The notes under the pieces: generated by a model
What the model was told of the DNA's origin: nothing
Database searches by the model: none
Seen by the model: only the letters and a program-made list of their open reading frames with translations
NCBI GenBank assembly: GCA_017517385.1
Contig: JAFWZG010000051.1
Location: 1 to 44,426 of the forward strand
DNA: 44,426 nucleotides
DNA from: Akkermansia sp.
GTDB taxonomy: Bacteria > Verrucomicrobiota > Verrucomicrobiia > Verrucomicrobiales > Akkermansiaceae
Direction: 5' to 3'
Position numbers and translations under genes: made by a program
Shown: positions 17,231-26,147 of the stretch, one piece after another
Layout of the letters: each line of letters starts with the position of its first letter
Position numbering within the stretch: the first letter of the stretch is position 1

Positions 17231-19972
17231 TTAGGGTGCTTCCGCCACGTCGTCATCCGTGAAGAGCGGAGTCTCGCTTTCGGGATCCACGGCAATGTCA
17301 TCGTCCGGCAGTTCGGTTTCATTCGGATCCTCTGCAAGCTCATCATCTGCGCTGTGAGATTGCATGACGGGGTGCTCCGTGCAGAAGCTACGGGGCTTGG
17401 TGATGTCCGTCATGGTTTCGGTATAAGCCGTGCGGCGGTATTCACAGCCGGCATGAGCGAGTCCGCCGGAGGTGCGGCAGAGGCGTACGCCTCTGTTGCG
17501 CAGGCCGGCAGCTGTTTGGCGGATGGGGCCCATGTGGTACCCGAGGCGCTGGGCTTGTTTCATGGCGCTTACCCAGATGGGCAGAGCGATAGTGCCGCCG
17601 TAAGCCCTATCTGCGATGGTGGTGGGGCGGTCAAATCCTACCCAGACGGCTGCGGTGATATCTGATGTGAAGCCGCAGAACCAGGCGTTCCGGTATGCAT
17701 TCGTAGTGCCGGTTTTGCCACCGGCCGGGGCGGTGAAGCCAAGGCGCTGCATGCTGCCGGCGGTGCCACCGGGCTTGGTTATCTGCTGGAGTACGGCGGA
17801 GATGGCATTAGCTGTTTTCTGGCTGTAGATGCGGTAGGCTGAGTGGGGGTTCTGCCAGATGATGCGGCCCTCGGAGTCCGTGATGCTTTCAATGATGTAC
17901 GGTGTGGGGCGTACGCCGCCATTCGCGAAGGCGGTGTAGGCACCGGCTACTTCCAGCGGGGAGGCTTCCCACGTGCCGAGGTAGATGGTGGGGCCGGGCT
18001 GACGCTGCGGCTGCGGGAAGCCGCTCATGAGGGCTGTGTTCACTACGTTCTGCAGGCCGGCTCGGGCGCCAACGCGAACGGACATCGTGTTGCGGCTCTT
18101 GAGAAGCCCCCATGAGGCCGGGTGTCTGCCGGTGAAGCGGCCATCAGAGTTTCTGGGGCTCCAGCGGCTTCCGCCGGGGATTTCGCCGGGCTGAATGCGG
18201 CCGTCAGAAATCATGCTGTTCGGGCTGCCACCCTGCTCAAAGAACGTGGCGTAGACAAGGGGTTTGAAGATAGAGCCTACCTGACGACGGCTTTGCAAGG
18301 CGCGGTTCAAGGGGGATTCCGTGCTGTCTCGGCCACCTACCACGGAGAGCAGGGCACCGGTGGCATTATCTATCATCACGCAGGCTGCCTGCACGTATTT
18401 GGGGGCTGGACGTATGGCATCAGGAGCGAGCCCGGCTACTAGATTCTGATATTGCCGGCGGGTTTGGTGCGGGTAGCGACGGCCGTTTTCCAGCATGCTT
18501 TCCAGCTGGGAGTTTATCTCCTGCATCACGGCATCTTGCAGGTCTACGTCCAGCGTGGTGCGGACTATTAGGCCGCCGGAGATGATTGAGGATTCCTTAA
18601 GGCGTTCTTCGCGGGTATCCAGCATTTCCAGAATGTGATCTACTTCGCTGCGGATGAGATCCAGCGCATAGTTGTCAATGCCTCGGCGTTCTGGGCGCTT
18701 GGTGACAATCTCCTCGGCCAAGGCGGTTTCATATTGGGTGCGCGTGATTTTGCCGTGCTCCATGAGGAGGCGCAGCACTTTGTCTCGCTGGATGCGGGCG
18801 AACTCCGGGTTGCGATAGGGGGAGAAAGTGTTCGGGTTGCACACAATGCCGGCGAGCATGGCAGCTTCGCCGATGGTGAGGTCTCGCGGTTCTTTGCTGA
18901 AGTAGCCGTATGCCGCTTGTTTGAGGCCTAAGAAAGTATGGCCCCAGAACACGCGGTTGATGTAGCACATGAGGATGGTGTCCTTGTCGTATGTGGCTTC
19001 GATACGGCGTGCCAGTGCCATTTCCGTGAATTTGGCGTCAAAGTTTCGCACGCGGTGCTGGTATGTATTCTTAGCCAGCTGCATGGTGAGAGTGGAGCCG
19101 CCCTGAGTGGTGCGGCCGTGTTTGAAAACCTGAGCCACGGCACGCAGCATGCCTCGGGGGTCTATGCCACCATGCGTCCAGTAGGAACGGTCTTCCTGCA
19201 ATATGAGCGCGTCGATAAAGTATGTGGGTACCTCGCTCTTCAAATCCGTGATGCTGCGGCGGTTTTCGCCATGCAGGGTGCCGATTTCGTTCCCTTTGCG
19301 ATCCTGTACGATGGTACGCTCCGGCATGCGCATGACCAAGGTGAGATCATAGTGCCCGGATTTGATGGCGTAGAACATGATGAGGATGAGCGCGAAAAGG
19401 CTTCCCACGAAAGTGCCGCTGATAAGCAGGCGCAGCCCCCACTTGATAATCCACGGCAGCTTGCGCGTGATGAATGCTATCATGCGGAAGGGGAAGAAGA
19501 GCCACATGCCCAGCCCTTGCCAGAAGCTGGTGCCTTTTTTGGGCGGGTATTTGAGGTCGGACCATGGGTTTTCTTCCGCGTCCGGGGCGGGAGCCGGGCG
19601 TGTGCGGCGGTATTCGCGCTTGGGGCCCGGGGTGCCGAAAGCACTTTCCGGGTTCCGGGGGGTATCCGAATGTAGTACGCGGCGGCCATCAGCATCCGCC
19701 TGCGCCTGCAGTGGGTCTTCCTTTTCCATGTATCCGGGGAGCGGTGCCGGGCTGTCAGTCACCCGGCGTCTGGCAGGGGTATTGCGCGGAGCTTTGGGGG
19801 CGGCTGGTGCGATGGGGAGGGGGGCGGCCTCGTGCTCGGAGGTCTCTTCTTCTTCCTCGTAACGGCCGGCAGGTACACGTTTGCGCGGAGCTGCCTGACT
19901 GTACAGCACGCCGCCACCCTGAGAATTGTTATTCGGGGTGCCGGAGGAAGAGTCCTTGTAGCGTGCACACAT
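17231..19972 (-). CDS. Class A penicillin-binding protein (PBP1A type)
   Basis: Bifunctional peptidoglycan synthase of 913 residues. A long Pro/Glu-rich cytoplasmic N-terminus is followed by one membrane helix (about 180-203), a GT51 glycosyltransferase (catalytic Glu near 260 in QEDRSYWTHGG, and GGSTLTMQLAKNTYQ) and a transpeptidase domain with Ser in GSIFKPL near 567, SRN near 626 and KTGTT near 753. After this comes a Cys-containing segment and an acidic tail of about 45 residues. The frame is open a further 110 codons upstream, but that part overlaps a divergent promoter; the promoter at 19987-20015 lies between two ATGs and supports the one at 19972. The cytoplasmic extension is longer than usual. 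Confidence 0.93.
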   Translation of the reverse strand: MCARYKDSSSGTPNNNSQGGGVLYSQAAPRKRVPAGRYEEEEETSEHEAAPLPIAPAAPKAPRNTPARRRVTDSPAPLPGYMEKEDPLQAQADADGRRVLHSDTPRNPESAFGTPGPKREYRRTRPAPAPDAEENPWSDLKYPPKKGTSFWQGLGMWLFFPFRMIAFITRKLPWIIKWGLRLLISGTFVGSLFALILIMFYAIKSGHYDLTLVMRMPERTIVQDRKGNEIGTLHGENRRSITDLKSEVPTYFIDALILQEDRSYWTHGGIDPRGMLRAVAQVFKHGRTTQGGSTLTMQLAKNTYQHRVRNFDAKFTEMALARRIEATYDKDTILMCYINRVFWGHTFLGLKQAAYGYFSKEPRDLTIGEAAMLAGIVCNPNTFSPYRNPEFARIQRDKVLRLLMEHGKITRTQYETALAEEIVTKRPERRGIDNYALDLIRSEVDHILEMLDTREERLKESSIISGGLIVRTTLDVDLQDAVMQEINSQLESMLENGRRYPHQTRRQYQNLVAGLAPDAIRPAPKYVQAACVMIDNATGALLSVVGGRDSTESPLNRALQSRRQVGSIFKPLVYATFFEQGGSPNSMISDGRIQPGEIPGGSRWSPRNSDGRFTGRHPASWGLLKSRNTMSVRVGARAGLQNVVNTALMSGFPQPQRQPGPTIYLGTWEASPLEVAGAYTAFANGGVRPTPYIIESITDSEGRIIWQNPHSAYRIYSQKTANAISAVLQQITKPGGTAGSMQRLGFTAPAGGKTGTTNAYRNAWFCGFTSDITAAVWVGFDRPTTIADRAYGGTIALPIWVSAMKQAQRLGYHMGPIRQTAAGLRNRGVRLCRTSGGLAHAGCEYRRTAYTETMTDITKPRSFCTEHPVMQSHSADDELAEDPNETELPDDDIAVDPESETPLFTDDDVAEAP

Positions 19973-19986
19973 GCTGTTACGCAGAG

Positions 19987-20015
19987 AGAATAGCATGAAA
20001 TAACTTGTACTGCAA
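19987..20015 (-). promoter_or_regulatory. Promoter of the penicillin-binding protein gene
   Basis: On the minus strand TTGCAG (20010-20015), 17-bp spacer, TATTCT (19987-19992). The predicted leader before the ATG at 19972 is about seven bases; the alternative ATG at 19996 would lie upstream of the transcription start. Confidence 0.5.
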
Positions 20016-20054
20016 GATAAAATGCCATCGTTGTGCGAAGGGCGCGGGTTAATC

Positions 20055-20083
20055 TTGACAAGCGGGAGCGCTTTCGATATGAT
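20055..20083 (+). promoter_or_regulatory. Near-consensus promoter of the 124-residue membrane protein gene
   Basis: TTGACA (20055-20060), 17-bp spacer, TATGAT (20078-20083). Eleven bases separate the -10 from the ATG at 20095, giving a leader of about four bases. Confidence 0.8.
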
Positions 20084-20094
20084 GCCCTTGGTAT

Positions 20095-20469
20095 ATGTAT
20101 ATTCCCACTCAGCAGGAGAGATATAGTAAGGTGGCCGGGTATACGCTTTTTTTATGCGTAGTGTTACCCAGTGCGATTGTACTGTGGGCGTATGGGAATG
20201 TGAATGATTTGCTGGCCTGTATTTTTGCGTTTCTTGAGCCTCCGGCAGTGTTGCTGCGGGTCGGGGGGTGTGGCCGTACGGCAGCATTTTTGTTATCCGC
20301 ACTCCTGCAAGCTATCCTGTTCTTCTGGGTACGCCGGAGCAGTAAGCTGACACCTAAGGGAAAGCTTACGCTGGCTGTGACATGGGGGATGCTTTTTGCC
20401 CTTATTTTGCGCCTGATGATAGCGTACCGTTTCTGGGTGGAGGCCGGTGGCGGCGGGGCTGAGAATTAA
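20095..20469 (+). CDS. Hypothetical membrane protein, three helices
   Basis: A 124-residue protein with hydrophobic stretches at about residues 14-33, 55-80 and 92-111; no known family. The strong promoter makes expression likely. If translation begins at the ATG the mRNA is nearly leaderless; a GTG at 20131, in frame, with AGGAG at 20114-20118, is an alternative that would drop twelve residues and start at the first helix. The stop overlaps the stop of the convergent ribbon-helix-helix gene. Confidence 0.72.
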   Translation: MYIPTQQERYSKVAGYTLFLCVVLPSAIVLWAYGNVNDLLACIFAFLEPPAVLLRVGGCGRTAAFLLSALLQAILFFWVRRSSKLTPKGKLTLAVTWGMLFALILRLMIAYRFWVEAGGGGAEN

Positions 20470-20609
20470 AGGCCGCAGCGGTTCAGGTAGTAATGCAGTG
20501 CTAGTTTGAGCACGGAGGTGCGGTCCAGATTGCGGGCACGAGAGAATACTTCTAGGCGGCGGAAGAGGTCCTCACGGCAGCGGAATGTAATCATGTGCAG
20601 GTTGTTCAT
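20466..20609 (-). CDS. Small ribbon-helix-helix DNA-binding protein
   Basis: A 47-residue product too short for usual ORF filters. It begins MNNLHMITFRCREDLF: the short MITFRCR stretch fits the beta strand of a MetJ/Arc-type fold, followed by two helices (about residues 14-26 and 30-43, the second with TSVLKLALHYYL). Such proteins dimerise and bind operators. A promoter ending six bases before the ATG (20616-20644) supports the gene. Its stop codon overlaps the stop of the convergent membrane-protein gene. Targets are unknown; it is not paired with a toxin gene, so an antitoxin role is not evident. Confidence 0.72.
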   Translation of the reverse strand: MNNLHMITFRCREDLFRRLEVFSRARNLDRTSVLKLALHYYLNRCGL

Positions 20610-20615
20610 GCCGCT

Positions 20616-20644
20616 ATGGTAATACAGGATGCACTGTATCGCAA
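20616..20644 (-). promoter_or_regulatory. Promoter of the ribbon-helix-helix gene, abutting the start codon
   Basis: On the minus strand TTGCGA (20639-20644), 17-bp spacer, TACCAT (20616-20621), then six bases to the ATG. This predicts a leaderless mRNA. Confidence 0.5.
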
Positions 20645-20684
20645 GTTATGTTGTGCGTTTGTGAGCTAACTTTAACCCCTGCGC

Positions 20685-21668
20685 TTAGTTTTCTCTCAGG
20701 TCATCCATCCAAGCTGCAACACTTTCATAGCGATCTTCGATGGCGGGGGCCATCGCTTTGTCTATGCTGGCCAGCAGTTGGATATTGTAGTGGCTCCTCA
20801 GCGTTGGCATGGCTGCCAAGGGGGTGATTGTATCGTACAATGCACGCTGGCGGGCAGGGGGCGGCGGGGTGCCGGCGAGTAGGAAATATAGCGTGGCTGC
20901 AAAGGCGTACAAATCTGTCCACGGGCCTTGGGGAAGGTGAGGGTCGCCTTGCTCCGGGGCGCTGAAGAATGGGGTTTCAACGCTGACGGCCGGTGCGTCT
21001 TCCGTCATGTCACGCGCGGCCCCCATGTCAATGAGGACGGGGCGGCCATCACGGGCGATGAGGATGTTATCCGGCTTTATGTCTAGGTGCAGAATATGGT
21101 GCTCATGCATATAGCTGAGGGCATCCAATATTCTTACCATGAGTGAGTAAAGGTCCTGTTGCGGAAAGAAGTGTAAATGCTTGAGGTAGTCAGCCACAAC
21201 ATCGGTAAGCATCATGCCGTCCACGAACTCGGTTACGAAGTACGAGGTGTTGTGCGCCTCAAAGTAGGCATATATTTTCAGGAGGTTGGGGTGGTTCAGG
21301 CGCGCTAACAAGCGAACTTCTCGCTGGAAATTGCTCAGCGCGTGTTGGTAATCCTCCGGGTTGATGTGTGATTGGTACTCAACATTCAGTGTGCCGCAAC
21401 GGCGCTCGCAGAGGCAGTGGGGAAAATTTTCTTTGATGACGACGCGGCGCTGCAGGAGGGCGTCTGTCGCAAGGTAGGTGACGCCGAATCCGCCCTCGCC
21501 GAGGCAGCGCATGATGCGGTAGCCGTTAATCATGTAATTGGGCGGTAACTCTTTGGGTGCCGGGCATATATCATAACCCGGCTCGCCGGTGTGGGGCATG
21601 ATATCCTGCGGAGTTTCTCCTGTACCCGGTTCTGTGGGGGGCGATAGGGGCCTGGCGTCCATATTCAT
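20685..21668 (-). CDS. Compact Ser/Thr protein kinase
   Basis: A eukaryotic-like (PknB-type) kinase of 327 residues, with a Gly-rich loop GEGGFGVTYLA near residue 55, the ATP-binding Lys in VVIKENFP, catalytic HLDIKPDN near 175 and DMGAA (usual DFG) near 195, then APEQ. All catalytic residues are present, so it should be active. Unlike most relatives it has no transmembrane helix or extracellular sensor and is cytosolic. A Cys cluster, PHCLCERRCG, follows the N-lobe Lys. It starts 21 bases after the acyl-activating enzyme gene and is the last of a five-gene unit, so that enzyme is a candidate partner. Confidence 0.9.
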   Translation of the reverse strand: MNMDARPLSPPTEPGTGETPQDIMPHTGEPGYDICPAPKELPPNYMINGYRIMRCLGEGGFGVTYLATDALLQRRVVIKENFPHCLCERRCGTLNVEYQSHINPEDYQHALSNFQREVRLLARLNHPNLLKIYAYFEAHNTSYFVTEFVDGMMLTDVVADYLKHLHFFPQQDLYSLMVRILDALSYMHEHHILHLDIKPDNILIARDGRPVLIDMGAARDMTEDAPAVSVETPFFSAPEQGDPHLPQGPWTDLYAFAATLYFLLAGTPPPPARQRALYDTITPLAAMPTLRSHYNIQLLASIDKAMAPAIEDRYESVAAWMDDLREN

Positions 21669-21689
21669 AGCGACGGGAGGGTAGGGAGA

Positions 21690-23870
21690 TTAGTCCAGCT
21701 GGATGCCGAGAATTTGGCAGGTACCCTGATAACAGAGATTATAATTGAGCTTTCCGTCCGGATGTACGGGGATTGTGCTTACGGGGATAATGCGATTGGG
21801 GGCCCACGCCGCCGGATAACGGGCATTCAGCAGGCCATAGCGGGCGGTGATGAGGTCCTGAGGAACGACGTTCTTGTGCAGCGTGGAAAGTAGCACAAGT
21901 ATTTCGCCGCCGCTTCTGGGATCCGGAACGCCGACTATCGCCAGTCTTCTTACGCCGTCTGCAGAGGAGGCGCCGAGTACCTGACGGAGGGCGGCCTCAG
22001 CTGCTTCATGAGGTACCAGCTCATCCCCGATTTTGCTGAATCTATCCTTACGGCCACAGATGGTCAGCAGGCCATCATTGTCCACATACCCCACGTCACC
22101 TGTGCAGAACCACTTGCCACGCATGCAGGTGGTAGCCTCAGGTTTGTCCTTGAGATAGGAGCTGATAAGGGCAGGACTCTTCAGCCAGATAAGGCCGGTG
22201 GAGGTGATGGGGAGGCTGTGCTCCGGGCGGTTCAAATCACTGATGCGAACTGCGATGCCGGTAAGAGGAGCGCCGGCGGAGCCTGCTTTTCCAGCGGGGA
22301 TGATGTGCGGGGTACCCGGTGCGGGCTGCGGTGTGGGGCCACTGATGGCTATTGGCAGGGCGCACTCAGCCAGAGCGTAACACTCGCGCAGGTGTAGCTT
22401 ATAATCCCGGGCTGCTCTCTCTGCAAGCTCTGTGGGGAGTTTGCCGCCGGTGACGAGGAAATAACGCAGTGAAGCAAAATGTTCAGGCTTGCCGGCACTG
22501 AGGATGGCATGGGTTTGCGCGGGGGTAAATGCCGTCAGCACGGTGCCATAATTGTGCGCCAGCTCGCAGAGGCGGCGCGGGGCGTGCATGTCTGGGTAGG
22601 TGACGATGTCCAGCCCTTGCAGCAGCGGGAGCAGTAAGCCGCAGATGAAACCGGTCGGTATATAAAGTGGCAGTGCTGATAGTACTCTGCGGTCAGATTC
22701 GATGGGTAGACGACTGCTCAGCTGCATGATGGCAGCCGTGAGCATGCGGTTGGAGCAGGGTATACCTTTGGCCTTTCCTTCGGTAGACGAGGTGAAGTGG
22801 AGCACGGCTTCGTTATCCGTCTGCCTAGGGTGGTTTTTCATATGGCGGGTGAGCATTTCCACCTTACCTAGGCGGATTGCAATCTCACGCAGTTTTACAC
22901 CACCGGAGCCGGCCTCTGCCAGCTCGCGGTCAATGAAAATGAGGTCTCGGTGTGCAGGCCAAGGGAATTCCTGTAGTTTGTGAGTGAAGCGTACTTCTGT
23001 GATGAAGCGGTTCACACCGGCCATGCTAACTTGGTGCTCAAACTCCTTGGGGCCGGCGCTGTAATTGATGTTCACCGGGATGATGCCGGCAATGATGCAG
23101 GCCACATTTGCCACTGCGGCCAGTTTACCGGGCGGCAGGATGATGCCCAGCCTGCGGTTTGTTACCATCTTTTTCAGCTTATCACTGAGGATGAGGGAAT
23201 AAATGAGCAGGCGTCTGAAGCTCAATTGGCTATCATCCACGCCATCAATAATGAGGGCGTTCTGGTGTGTGACAAGGCTTTTGATGAGGGTATGAGCTAA
23301 GGGTTGCTGAAGTGCCGGATGTTCAACCATCTGTTCGGTGGCAGCATCCATCCAAGAGCTGCGTATTCTGGCACCGAGGGCGGGGCCGGCCTTTTGTTCA
23401 GGCATGAACTGCAAGCCCAAATACTCGTAGGGGGCTGAGGTCGCGATAGCGTTAATGAGGGTATCGCGGTACATGCCCACGTACACGGGCACGGCGGAGA
23501 GGGAGCTGTTGTCTGCGAAACAGAGCAGTTTTCCCGGTATATCAGTAATTCCCGCGGGCTGCTGGCCGGATTTTCCGCAGAGCAGTACCACATGGCGGCC
23601 CTGTGCGAGGCGGTCCTTCACCATGTTTACCAAATCTTCCCTGTCGGAGCGTTCCATGGCGCACAGGAAACCGGCTGCCCGGGATTGGGAAAGGTACATC
23701 ATGACCTCGGCATCCGGCCGTAGAGAGTTCTCCACCATCCATGATACACGATCCCGCCCGCCCAGTGCTTCTTCCATGGCACGGAGCGTAGGTAAATCCA
23801 CTCGGTTTGGGATAATGAGGGTGGGCGTGGGCGGTATGTTGCCGGTGCCCTCTGTGGAGGGTTCTATCAT
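21690..23870 (-). CDS. Acyl-activating (AMP-binding) enzyme with degenerate acyltransferase domain
   Basis: About 726 residues, arranged like Aas: an N-terminal acyltransferase-like domain (about 1-180), then an adenylate-forming domain (about 190-720). The adenylation motifs look sound: FTSSTEGKAKG, GDVGYVDNDGLLTICGR and the following KDRFSKIGDELV, and the linker LGIILPPGK... NINYSAG is typical of acyl-ACP synthetases. The PlsC-type active site is lost: NHxxxxD is replaced by NRVDLPT (His to Arg near 23, Asp to Thr near 28) and EGTR by CGKSG. It probably activates a fatty acid without the acyl transfer step. I prefer the ATG at 23870; a TTG at 23912 is possible. It lies between a secreted-protein gene and the kinase gene. 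Confidence 0.82.
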   Translation of the reverse strand: MIEPSTEGTGNIPPTPTLIIPNRVDLPTLRAMEEALGGRDRVSWMVENSLRPDAEVMMYLSQSRAAGFLCAMERSDREDLVNMVKDRLAQGRHVVLLCGKSGQQPAGITDIPGKLLCFADNSSLSAVPVYVGMYRDTLINAIATSAPYEYLGLQFMPEQKAGPALGARIRSSWMDAATEQMVEHPALQQPLAHTLIKSLVTHQNALIIDGVDDSQLSFRRLLIYSLILSDKLKKMVTNRRLGIILPPGKLAAVANVACIIAGIIPVNINYSAGPKEFEHQVSMAGVNRFITEVRFTHKLQEFPWPAHRDLIFIDRELAEAGSGGVKLREIAIRLGKVEMLTRHMKNHPRQTDNEAVLHFTSSTEGKAKGIPCSNRMLTAAIMQLSSRLPIESDRRVLSALPLYIPTGFICGLLLPLLQGLDIVTYPDMHAPRRLCELAHNYGTVLTAFTPAQTHAILSAGKPEHFASLRYFLVTGGKLPTELAERAARDYKLHLRECYALAECALPIAISGPTPQPAPGTPHIIPAGKAGSAGAPLTGIAVRISDLNRPEHSLPITSTGLIWLKSPALISSYLKDKPEATTCMRGKWFCTGDVGYVDNDGLLTICGRKDRFSKIGDELVPHEAAEAALRQVLGASSADGVRRLAIVGVPDPRSGGEILVLLSTLHKNVVPQDLITARYGLLNARYPAAWAPNRIIPVSTIPVHPDGKLNYNLCYQGTCQILGIQLD

Positions 23871-23942
23871 GTGCTGTGGGCTCAGTTTAGCACATCTTTT
23901 GCGCTCTGGCAATCCCTGATTGCTTATTCAGGCATGGTGAAC

Positions 23943-24944
23943 TCACATTTCCTGCAGGCTGCGGATATACTCTCTGCGAGCTTCTTCCGGCGTGGGCATG
24001 GGCACAGAGGGGGCTGTAGGAGCCTCCGCTGGAGCTGAAGAAGCTTCATCGGAAGGCGTGGAAGAAGCTTGTCCGCTTTGTGGTGCACTTGAAATTGTTT
24101 CCGACGTGGGGGTGGGAACTGGAGTGGCCGGGAAACGCAGAGCGGGGAAAATGTAGTGGTTTGCGTTTGTGCGCTGAGTATTAGCCTCTTGTAGCCGTGA
24201 CTGAGTGCCGAGGCAGAAGACGCTTGTTTTGCGGGTGAGGAACGTGGCATCTGCCGGGTGGTTAGATATGACAGTTGCCCCGCCGAGGGAGGCTGAAAGC
24301 ATGCGCAGCTGCCTAGCATCAGCCTGGGGGCCATGATTATGGCCGGTGATGTTTGGAATGAGCGCGGCGCGGGCGCCTCGGGGCTGGCGTATTTCCACAT
24401 ATTCCACGATGGTGGCGCTCATGTCCGGCGTGATTTCACAGAGGAGCTGGCCGGAGTTTTGTACCCTGAAGGATATGCCGCTGTCATGCCAGCGGTAAGG
24501 GGTACATTTTCCGTGGGAATTGCTAATGAGGTTGTGAAGCACGGTAAGACGGCGGGTGCTTACCATATCTTTCCGGTTGCCTGCCTCACGTTTGCAGATT
24601 TCCGGGTAGAAAAGCATGGCGGAGTGTTTGTCTTCCGAGAAGCGCAGCTCCGGTTTTTCACCATGAGTTATGAGATTGGACATCATGCGCACCACGGCAT
24701 CTGTGCTATTACGCCTCGTGATGCTGTGAATGAGTACGGCGCCGATGGTGCCCTGACTATCCGCTATAACCATTGCCCGGCATCCTTGTGTTCGGAATGT
24801 AAGAGCATCTTCACCCTGTTTGCTGAAGTGATTAAGCTCATTCTGTAATTCCGTAAGAGTTGTGGCAGCCTCCAGCTGTGCGGGGCTGACCATGGTGACG
24901 GCCACCCCCGCAAGGAGGCTAACTATGTGCCGGTGGTTTATCAT
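23943..24944 (-). CDS. Hypothetical exported protein with Pro/Ser/Thr-rich C-terminus
   Basis: A 333-residue product with a signal peptide (about 1-27, ending LEAATT). The middle has no domain I recognise; the C-terminal 65 residues are rich in Pro, Ser, Thr and Ala, like a flexible linker. It starts 17 bases after the NahK-like gene and belongs to the five-gene unit. Function unknown. Confidence 0.7.
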   Translation of the reverse strand: MINHRHIVSLLAGVAVTMVSPAQLEAATTLTELQNELNHFSKQGEDALTFRTQGCRAMVIADSQGTIGAVLIHSITRRNSTDAVVRMMSNLITHGEKPELRFSEDKHSAMLFYPEICKREAGNRKDMVSTRRLTVLHNLISNSHGKCTPYRWHDSGISFRVQNSGQLLCEITPDMSATIVEYVEIRQPRGARAALIPNITGHNHGPQADARQLRMLSASLGGATVISNHPADATFLTRKTSVFCLGTQSRLQEANTQRTNANHYIFPALRFPATPVPTPTSETISSAPQSGQASSTPSDEASSAPAEAPTAPSVPMPTPEEARREYIRSLQEM

Positions 24945-24961
24945 GATGTGCTCAGCTGGAA

Positions 24962-26122
24962 TTAGTGCTTACTTTCGAGGCCCTTCATGAGGCGACGGAT
25001 GTAGCGGTCCATTCGAGGCAGGTTTGTCTCAATGCTGCGGGCTAAGGCCAGCTGGTTGCGTGCGCGAATAAGGTTGTGCTCCGGCTTTTCAGTGCGGAAG
25101 TATTTATCGCCATCTAAGTAGTCCGTGAGGAAGCGCATGCCGATTTCCGCAGTAATGAGCCATCCTGCGAATGCAAGTTGCTCTATTTCCTCTTTGCAGA
25201 GGAAGGAGTGAGCGGCATCCAGATAGCCTTCCGCAAGAGATTCGAAGAAGGGCATCTGCATGACAACCTGAGTCAAATCCTCCTCATCTTCGCTGGCGGT
25301 ACAGGTGGCGGTGCGCACCATGTCACCGAAATCGTACAGCGAGAGGCCGGGCATGACGGTATCCAAGTCAATGACGCATACAGCCTCATCCGAATCCTCA
25401 TCCAGCATCACATTGTTGATTTTCGTATCATTATGCGTGATGCGCGTGGGAAGTTTGCCTGCTGCCTGTAATTCTACCAGTCGCCCGTAGCGGGGAGACC
25501 AGTTTTTGAACATGTGCAGCTCAGCTTCGCAATTTGCGACACGGTTCATGACATCCGCCTCCGCGCTTCGTACCAAGGCTTCATAACGTTTGGGGGTGTT
25601 ATGGAAATCCGGTATGGATTCGCGGAGATCCTCCGGGTTCATGTCCGAGATGAGTTCCTGAAATGAGCCGAAGGCATAACCTGCTTGGTACGCCTGACGT
25701 GTGTTTTCCACTACGTCATATGTGTGTGTGCCTTCGATGTTGTTGTAACAACGCCACAGCCCGCCTTCTTCCGGAAGGTTAATGTAGTTTCTGCCACCGC
25801 GAGCGGGGTAGAGGGTGAGGGGTTGGCCGGCTGTATTCTTGCGGCGACGCATGGTCTTCCAGCGGATGTGGCGGGTGACCTTCTCTACGTTTTTCATGAC
25901 CATGACGGGGTCTTTGAACACGTAGTCATTGATACGCTGAAGAATGTAGCGGTCTTCTGCCCCATCTTCAGTACGGTAGCAGGCTCTGTATGTTGTGTTG
26001 ATGTGACCGTTGCAGAGTTCCTCTCCGTAGAGGAACTCTCCGCTGATAGCGAACTGGTCACCAATGCGGGCGATTCGCTCGGCCACGGGGCCCTCGGATA
26101 ATTTGGCGGGCATTGCTGTCAT
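24962..26122 (-). CDS. Phosphotransferase, N-acetylhexosamine 1-kinase-like
   Basis: A 386-residue enzyme of the aminoglycoside phosphotransferase/choline kinase fold. The active-site sequence THNDTKINNVMLDEDSD near residue 215 is the catalytic loop, and VIDLDTVMPGLSLYDFGD supplies the metal-binding Asp. With QRINDYVFKDPVMVMKNVEKV near residue 60 this pattern matches NahK, the N-acetylhexosamine 1-kinase of the lacto-N-biose/galacto-N-biose route. GlcNAc or GalNAc freed from mucin or peptidoglycan is the likely substrate, though the exact sugar is not proven. It is the second gene of the operon starting at 27011, 25 bases after a secreted-protein gene. Confidence 0.8.
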   Translation of the reverse strand: MTAMPAKLSEGPVAERIARIGDQFAISGEFLYGEELCNGHINTTYRACYRTEDGAEDRYILQRINDYVFKDPVMVMKNVEKVTRHIRWKTMRRRKNTAGQPLTLYPARGGRNYINLPEEGGLWRCYNNIEGTHTYDVVENTRQAYQAGYAFGSFQELISDMNPEDLRESIPDFHNTPKRYEALVRSAEADVMNRVANCEAELHMFKNWSPRYGRLVELQAAGKLPTRITHNDTKINNVMLDEDSDEAVCVIDLDTVMPGLSLYDFGDMVRTATCTASEDEEDLTQVVMQMPFFESLAEGYLDAAHSFLCKEEIEQLAFAGWLITAEIGMRFLTDYLDGDKYFRTEKPEHNLIRARNQLALARSIETNLPRMDRYIRRLMKGLESKH

Positions 26123-26147
26123 GGCAGGTGAAAAGGAGCGCTTGTTA

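Noticed and set aside
17221-17248. Hairpin GTGGCGG/CCGCCAC at the convergent ends of the membrane and penicillin-binding protein genes
   Set aside because: Only seven base pairs, overlaps the penicillin-binding protein stop and has no T-run on either strand.
19973-20302. 110-codon N-terminal extension of the penicillin-binding protein
   Set aside because: It runs through the divergent promoter and first codons of the 20095 gene, and a promoter lies after it; the extension is not family-like.
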